This document shows, one piece after another, positions 4,680 through 8,416 of a DNA stretch of 8,416 bases (its first letter is position 1; the number at the start of each line of letters is the position of its first letter). The position numbers and the translations under genes are program-made. The notes beneath the pieces are model-generated. The model ran no database searches, had not been told where the DNA came from, and saw only the letters and a program-made list of their open reading frames with translations. The stretch spans positions 1 through 8,416 of the forward strand of contig JAMCZF010000032.1 of assembly GCA_023485825.1 (NCBI GenBank), given 5' to 3'. The stretch is from Candidatus Martarchaeota archaeon (lineage in GTDB: Archaea; Micrarchaeota; Micrarchaeia; Micrarchaeales; CABMGC01).

Positions 4680-6527
4680 TCAAGCCACGTATATTATCAG
4701 CATTGCGAGAACGAAAAACCCGGATATCAGCGCCGGGATAAGGCGCTTGCCGAGTCGTATCACGTCCCTGCTTATCTTCGTCATCATCTCCTCGCTGCCC
4801 TTGCCCCATACCTTGAAGCGCTTGAGGACCACATGCGAGTACGACACCTTTGAATGCCCCATGTTCCTCAGCGACTTTGCGACAAGGGCGTCTATGGCGG
4901 GCATCAGGGCAGACGGCCTTGTCCTCCTTCCGAGGACATTGCTCACCGGCAGCGACAGCGTGTTGACGCCGTGGGTATCGGTAGTATACGCTTCGGCCTC
5001 GATTCCGAACTTGTCCCTTATGTGGCCTATGACATCGGAGCGGAAGCTCGGGAGCATGTTGTTGGAATCGAAGTACACCATGCAGAACCTTCTGCTGCCG
5101 AAGCCGAAGACGGCAACGCCCAGGTGGCCCCTGCCCAGATCCTCGCCGAGGCCCTCGCCCTGCGGCAGGCTTCCACGGCTTGCGGAGGCGCAGCCGAAGC
5201 TCAACAACTGCCTCCTCGAGGACCTGGCTGCGAGCATGGCCGACGACACCGCCCTTTCGTACATGGCGACGTACTTGCTGCCGTTGTAGATGCCCCTGAG
5301 CTCGCCCGAGGGCGCCGACTCGAACCTTGAGTTGTGGGCGTCTATAAGGATCACGTTCTGGAAGTGCTTCCTTGCGAGCTTCGCGAGGCCCTCGCCGACG
5401 CTGCGGTCTATATCCTCGGTGACCTTCGGCGCCTTTGTCAGGCTGAGTATGCATGTGTCCCCTATGGCGAGTGCGACGGCTGTGCACGGACCAGACCTGC
5501 CCACGCCCATGGCGCCGTATGCGCTGCCGTGGCGCATTGATCTGAGCGTTGCCGATACGGCATTGGATATCCTTGACACCTCGCTGCTGCTTGTGGGGTT
5601 GTCCTCCATGTTGACCGGGCCGTGGATCACGAACGGGCTTGCGCCGGTCTTCGCTATCCTTGCGCCTATCTGCTCAGTCGCAACTGCTCCGCCCAGGCCC
5701 ATTATCGGGCCGAAGTGTATGTCTGGCATGACGAACACGGCATTTGCGCCCCTGCTGCTCTTTATCGAGAGTATATCAACATTGACGTTGCGCTCGGTGC
5801 CCGAGCCTTCCAGCACGTCGTGCTTTATGCTTGCGTCGTAAAGCCACTGGTGCACCATACCTGACATGAACTCTACGCCAGAAAAGTTGAACTGTCGTTT
5901 GGACGGCCGGTCCATGAAGTAGAGTATGGCGTAGCCGCACAGTACGAAGATGAACATCCCGGCCCAGAGCTTGATCAGAAGCACGTTGACGGGGAGATGC
6001 AATGATAGGATGTGGGCGCTTTCCGGGATGTACAGCAGGGTGTTGAGCATCGGCTGCACGGCAGCAGTGAATATCTGGCTCTTGCGCTGGTTGAGCACTA
6101 TCCTGTTTATCATGAACCAGTAGCCGTACACCGCAGCGTTCGCAGCTATGAATATGATGTACGCCACGACATAGCTGTTGGTGAGCCTGAAGGCGGCAGC
6201 CATCACCACGAGGAACAAACAGTACACCACCGTCACTGCGAGGACCGCTATCATGCCGTGCTTCAGCCTCAGCCTGCGGTTCATGGCCTTGATCAGCAGC
6301 GCGGTGAGTATGGCCGGGAGCGCAACGACCACTATGCCCGTGCTTGCCCCGTAAAAGACAATATAATAGGTCGCGCCATCGAGCAGCGAGGAGTGTATGA
6401 ACAGCTCTGTTATTATCCCGGTGGCAGCCCCGGCTATTATGAGGGCGACGGTGAGGTACTGCGCCTTCGGCGTATTTATGCCAAAATACCTTGTAAAGTC
6501 GGTAACATCGCGTTTGCCGTCTGGCAT
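4680..6527 (-). CDS. DUF2070 family archaeal membrane protein, putative metal-site domain
   Basis: This matches the archaeal DUF2070 family, whose function is unknown. The N-terminal third has about five membrane segments (roughly 23-41, 52-80, 92-112, 119-140 and 185-205). A soluble domain spans about 210-590, and a last hydrophobic helix lies at 597-614. The soluble part has spaced His/Asp motifs: PDIHFGP (268-274), HGPVNMEDN (302-310), DAHNS (396-400) and DTHGVN (517-522). Together they look like a metal-dependent hydrolase site, but that is inferred. The 615-residue length fits the family. A run near 435-470 (SSRRQLLSFG through a Gly-rich loop) looks like a lineage-specific insert. The gene starts 9 nt after uppS, with GAGGG overlapping the uppS stop as binding site, and is coupled to the kinase-like gene. 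Its place between a cis-prenyltransferase and a polyprenol-kinase-like protein suggests a job on polyprenyl lipids at the membrane. Confidence 0.85.
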   Translation of the reverse strand: MPDGKRDVTDFTRYFGINTPKAQYLTVALIIAGAATGIITELFIHSSLLDGATYYIVFYGASTGIVVVALPAILTALLIKAMNRRLRLKHGMIAVLAVTVVYCLFLVVMAAAFRLTNSYVVAYIIFIAANAAVYGYWFMINRIVLNQRKSQIFTAAVQPMLNTLLYIPESAHILSLHLPVNVLLIKLWAGMFIFVLCGYAILYFMDRPSKRQFNFSGVEFMSGMVHQWLYDASIKHDVLEGSGTERNVNVDILSIKSSRGANAVFVMPDIHFGPIMGLGGAVATEQIGARIAKTGASPFVIHGPVNMEDNPTSSSEVSRISNAVSATLRSMRHGSAYGAMGVGRSGPCTAVALAIGDTCILSLTKAPKVTEDIDRSVGEGLAKLARKHFQNVILIDAHNSRFESAPSGELRGIYNGSKYVAMYERAVSSAMLAARSSRRQLLSFGCASASRGSLPQGEGLGEDLGRGHLGVAVFGFGSRRFCMVYFDSNNMLPSFRSDVIGHIRDKFGIEAEAYTTDTHGVNTLSLPVSNVLGRRTRPSALMPAIDALVAKSLRNMGHSKVSYSHVVLKRFKVWGKGSEEMMTKISRDVIRLGKRLIPALISGFFVLAMLIIYVA

Positions 6528-6536
6528 GGAAGCCCT

Positions 6537-7235
6537 CTACTTCCCGAAGCGCCTCTGCCTCCTGCCGTATTCCGACAGCGCCGCATGCAGATCCCTTTCG
6601 GTGAAGTCAGGCCAGAGTTTCTTCGAGAAGTACAGTTCAGAGTAACAGGTCTGCCAGGGCAGCAGTCCTGAGAGCCTCTGCTCCCCCGATGTGCGTATTA
6701 TGAAATCTATCTCTGGCACAGCGCTCGTGAACAGGTATTTCCTGAAAAGCCCCTCGCTTACGGCCGAGCCCCTGTCTGCGGCAAGTGCCGCGGACCTCGC
6801 GGCGTGCAGTATGTCGTCCTTGCCCCCGTAACCGAGCAGCATGTGTACTGCACGGTCTTTGTAGTGCTTTGTCTGCTCCTCTACATTATGCAGCGCCTCG
6901 AGCAGGTCCTTCGGCAGCAGGGACTTGTTGCCCGCGATTCTGAGCCGCAGCCTGTTCGCGTGGAGTTTCCTCAGTATGCTCCTGTCGGTGGCCATGCGCT
7001 TGTATATCCTGAAGAGGGTCCTGACCTCCCTGGCATCCCTTGAAAAGTTCTCAGTTGAGAACGCCCACACCGCTATGTTTGTTATGCCATAGCTCTTGCA
7101 CCATCCGGTGAAGTCTATGAACTTCTTGACCCCCAGGCTGTATCCGTTGAATATGGACAGCGCGTGCGCGCGCGCCCAGCGCCTGTTGCCGTCTGGTATG
7201 AGCGCAATACTCCTTGGAATCTCGGTAATCGCCAT
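6537..7235 (-). CDS. uppS: cis-prenyltransferase (polyprenyl diphosphate synthase, UppS family)
   Basis: The enzyme adds isopentenyl units in cis to an allylic diphosphate, giving the long polyprenyl diphosphate used for glycan carrier lipids. All five family blocks are present. IALIPDGNRRWAR (10-22) holds the catalytic Asp15. It is followed by GYSLGVKKF, AFSTENFSR (58-66), LGYGGKDDI and the C-terminal RTSGEQRLSG...WQTCYSELYF...LWPDF run that binds isopentenyl diphosphate and magnesium. The length of 232 residues is normal. The His often found just before the first block (P-x-H-hydrophobic) is Ser here (PRSIALIPDGN). There is no signal peptide; the enzyme is probably at the inner face of the membrane. 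It leads the operon. A TATA box 31 nt upstream gives a leader of only a few bases, so it is nearly leaderless. The final chain length cannot be read from the sequence. Confidence 0.95.
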   Translation of the reverse strand: MAITEIPRSIALIPDGNRRWARAHALSIFNGYSLGVKKFIDFTGWCKSYGITNIAVWAFSTENFSRDAREVRTLFRIYKRMATDRSILRKLHANRLRLRIAGNKSLLPKDLLEALHNVEEQTKHYKDRAVHMLLGYGGKDDILHAARSAALAADRGSAVSEGLFRKYLFTSAVPEIDFIIRTSGEQRLSGLLPWQTCYSELYFSKKLWPDFTERDLHAALSEYGRRQRRFGK

Positions 7236-7260
7236 GTGTATCTTCCGCGGCCCTAGGTAA

Positions 7261-7270
7261 ATTTATATAG
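7261..7270 (-). promoter_or_regulatory. TATA box for the uppS operon
   Basis: CTATATAAAT on the minus strand is centred about 31 nt before the uppS ATG, predicting a start near 7240 and a leader of about five bases. A second AT-rich, partly palindromic box (ATTTATAAAT, 7289-7298) lies further upstream and could serve either direction. Confidence 0.7.
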
Positions 7271-7314
7271 TATTATACTGCCTAATACATTTATAAATGC
7301 ATAGCGGGAAAACG

Positions 7315-7333
7315 CCCATCCTTAAGATGTGGG
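7315..7333 (+). repeat. Hairpin CCCATC/GATGTGGG ahead of the TnpB remnant
   Basis: CCCATC (7315-7320) pairs with GATG-T-GGG (7326-7333), with one bulged T and a CTTAA loop. IS200/IS605 elements carry subterminal hairpins that their TnpA recognises, so this may be a relic of an element end. A regulatory hairpin is also possible. Confidence 0.4.
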
Positions 7334-7388
7334 ATTAAAGCGAATGCGAAAACATGAGACGTATAACTCTTAAAATTGCGTAATAAAT

Positions 7389-7802
7389 ATGGTTGTCGTG
7401 AAAACTGCATATAAATATAGCGCATATCATTCAAAGGAGCAGAAGGAAACACTAAATAAGCAGATGTTTCTCTCAAAGGAACCCTACAACATGCTCCCCG
7501 AGGAATCAAAAACATACTACAAGGAAACAGGCAAGACTCTCACAGAATATAGAATGAATGCCCGGATAACAGGGATGAAGAGGGACAGGGACATGAACGC
7601 AGCACAGGAAATATCCAACAGGGCTGCCCTTGGACATGGTTCGCCAGAGCCGCCCCATACAAGAGGAGGGGGAAGTCAAGCCCGCAGAGGCGCGCAAGGC
7701 CTTCCGCAAGGAAGGCAGATGCCGATGAAGCAGGAACTGTGCATGGCGTTTCACGATGACCATCAAAAAACACCATTTGAAGCCCACGACGTTTACGGAT
7801 AG
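7389..7802 (+). pseudogene. Internally deleted TnpB (IS605 OrfB) remnant, frame still open
   Basis: TnpB is the RNA-guided nuclease of IS200/IS605 elements, usually about 350-450 residues; this has 137. Residues 4-54 match the TnpB N-terminus: TAYKYSAYHSKEQKETLNKQ, then EPYNMLPEESKTYYKETGK, as in the N-terminal helical domain. Around residues 56-66 the sequence jumps to DRDMNAAQEISN, the last RuvC motif near the TnpB C-terminus. A typical TnpB tail follows, with PMKQE and an end with EAHDVYG. The middle is lost: the first two RuvC acidic motifs and the zinc finger. It therefore cannot be an active nuclease. The deletion keeps the frame and there is no internal stop, so a short product could still be made. 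TATAAC (7362-7367) lies about 25 nt before the ATG. No TnpA lies in the window, so movement would need TnpA in trans. It reads toward apt. Confidence 0.8.
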
Positions 7803-7838
7803 AGGGATGTCACAAATCTAAGCTCCGCAGGTGCAAGA

Positions 7839-8369
7839 ATGCAAAATGATGAGGAAATCCAGCTTCGCGGCTTCATACTCGACGTTCCGGATTATCCGAG
7901 GGAGGGCATAGTGTTCAAGGACATCACCCCGCTTCTCAAGGACAGGAAGGCGTTCAGGGAGTGCATTGACCAGCTCGTAAAGACAGTGTCGGGAATGTCA
8001 TTCGAGTATGTGCTGGGGGTCGAGGCTCGCGGCTTCATACTCGGCGGGGCTGTTGCATACAGGCTGGGCAAGGGCTTCATACCCGCGCGCAAGAGGGGCA
8101 AGCTGCCGCGCAGGGTCTTGACCCAGGAATACGCGCTCGAGTACGGCGCCGCGGCGCTTGACATGCACGCCGACGCCGTAGAGGGGGGCGGCAGGGTCCT
8201 CATAATAGACGACCTGCTCGCGACCGGAGGAACGGCCCTCGCCGCGGCAAGGCTCATCGAGGGCGCGGGCGGCATAGTGGCCGGCGCGGCATTCGTCATC
8301 GAACTTGGGTCGCTGAATGGCAGGAAGAAGCTCGATAGCTACAAGGTGCTCTCGCTGCTCAGGTACTGA
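7839..8369 (+). CDS. apt: Adenine phosphoribosyltransferase
   Basis: The enzyme salvages adenine: adenine plus PRPP gives AMP and diphosphate, in the cytoplasm. The match covers the whole length. DVPDYPREGIVFKDITPLL (15-33) is the family opening. GVEARGFILGGAVAYRLG (60-77) and IPARKRGKLP (81-90) form the hood and flexible loop. EYALEYG precedes the PRPP-binding loop VLIIDDLLATGGT (120-132), with its two Asp and the TGGT. The end, FVIELGSLNGRKKLDSYKV, is also typical. The 176 residues are normal length. The ATG at 7839 is supported by AGGTG (7829-7833) at 5-nt spacing. It is 36 nt after the TnpB remnant and probably has its own transcript. Some archaeal Apt-like proteins prefer hypoxanthine or act as regulators, but this one follows the bacterial-type APT pattern closely. 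Confidence 0.95.
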   Translation: MQNDEEIQLRGFILDVPDYPREGIVFKDITPLLKDRKAFRECIDQLVKTVSGMSFEYVLGVEARGFILGGAVAYRLGKGFIPARKRGKLPRRVLTQEYALEYGAAALDMHADAVEGGGRVLIIDDLLATGGTALAAARLIEGAGGIVAGAAFVIELGSLNGRKKLDSYKVLSLLRY

Positions 8370-8383
8370 TTGCTGCAGGTTGG

Positions 8384-8416
8384 AATATAGTAAACTACCC
8401 GCGACTAAAGGTCGTG
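8384..8416 (+). promoter_or_regulatory. Possible promoter box and small stem at the window edge
   Basis: AATATAG (8384-8390), a TATA-like box, follows apt by 14 nt. CGCGAC (8401-8406) can pair with GTCGTG (8411-8416) across a TAAA-type loop with one G-T pair. This may be the start of another transcript or RNA that continues outside the window. The evidence is thin. Confidence 0.25.

Noticed and set aside
4567..5487. Long minus-strand frame (306 codons) overlapping the DUF2070 gene
   Set aside because: It is extremely rich in Arg, His, Gln and Gly, a shadow of the GC-rich DUF2070 frame, with no family match.
6012..6671. Long plus-strand frame across the DUF2070/uppS junction
   Set aside because: It runs antisense to two well-identified genes, and its His/Tyr/Arg-rich composition is a shadow.
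1..8416. CRISPR array or long direct repeats
   Set aside because: No regularly spaced repeat was seen when reading through the window.

Overview
The window is archaeal. It carries archaeal-type ribosomal proteins S13, S4 and S11 in their conserved order, TATA-box promoters about 25 nt upstream of starts, GGTGA-type ribosome binding sites mixed with leaderless starts, and a pre-tRNA with bulge-helix-bulge introns. It also has an archaeal DUF2070 membrane protein. The short GC-rich genes, tight packing, relaxed intron motif and short Ala/Lys-rich protein tails fit a reduced DPANN lineage such as Micrarchaeota. That lineage is an inference; no marker in the window proves it.

Layout, left to right. 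(1) The 3' end of a class II lysyl-tRNA synthetase gene (+), facing a possible 66-aa gene (-). (2) A tRNA-Ser(GGA) gene that appears to hold two introns, one of 11 nt in the anticodon loop and one of 23 nt in the T loop. It lies 26 nt ahead of rps13-rps4-rps11 (+). (3) A minus-strand pair: a leaderless 79-aa gene of unknown function followed 4 nt later by a soluble PsbP/DcrB-like protein. (4) A tight minus-strand operon with gaps of 9 and 1 nt: cis-prenyltransferase (uppS), a DUF2070 membrane protein with His/Asp motifs, and a membrane dolichol/phytol-kinase-like protein. (5) An internally deleted TnpB (IS605 OrfB) with its frame still open (+). (6) apt, adenine phosphoribosyltransferase (+).

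How it fits together. The left half is translation: aminoacylation, a tRNA and small-subunit proteins. All three ribosomal proteins carry low-complexity terminal extensions, and rpoD, the usual next gene, is missing. The uppS operon can be read as a lipid-carrier unit: UppS makes a long polyprenyl diphosphate, the kinase-like protein would make polyprenyl phosphate from polyprenol, and the DUF2070 protein between them is a candidate for an unassigned step. The most notable items are the two-intron tRNA with its odd C55 and A12/C23, the three-gene polyprenol operon, and the TnpB miniature.

No stretch of more than 300 bases lacks a gene if the 66-aa minus-strand gene at 518-718 is accepted. If it is not, 483-922 holds only promoter-like AT-rich boxes.
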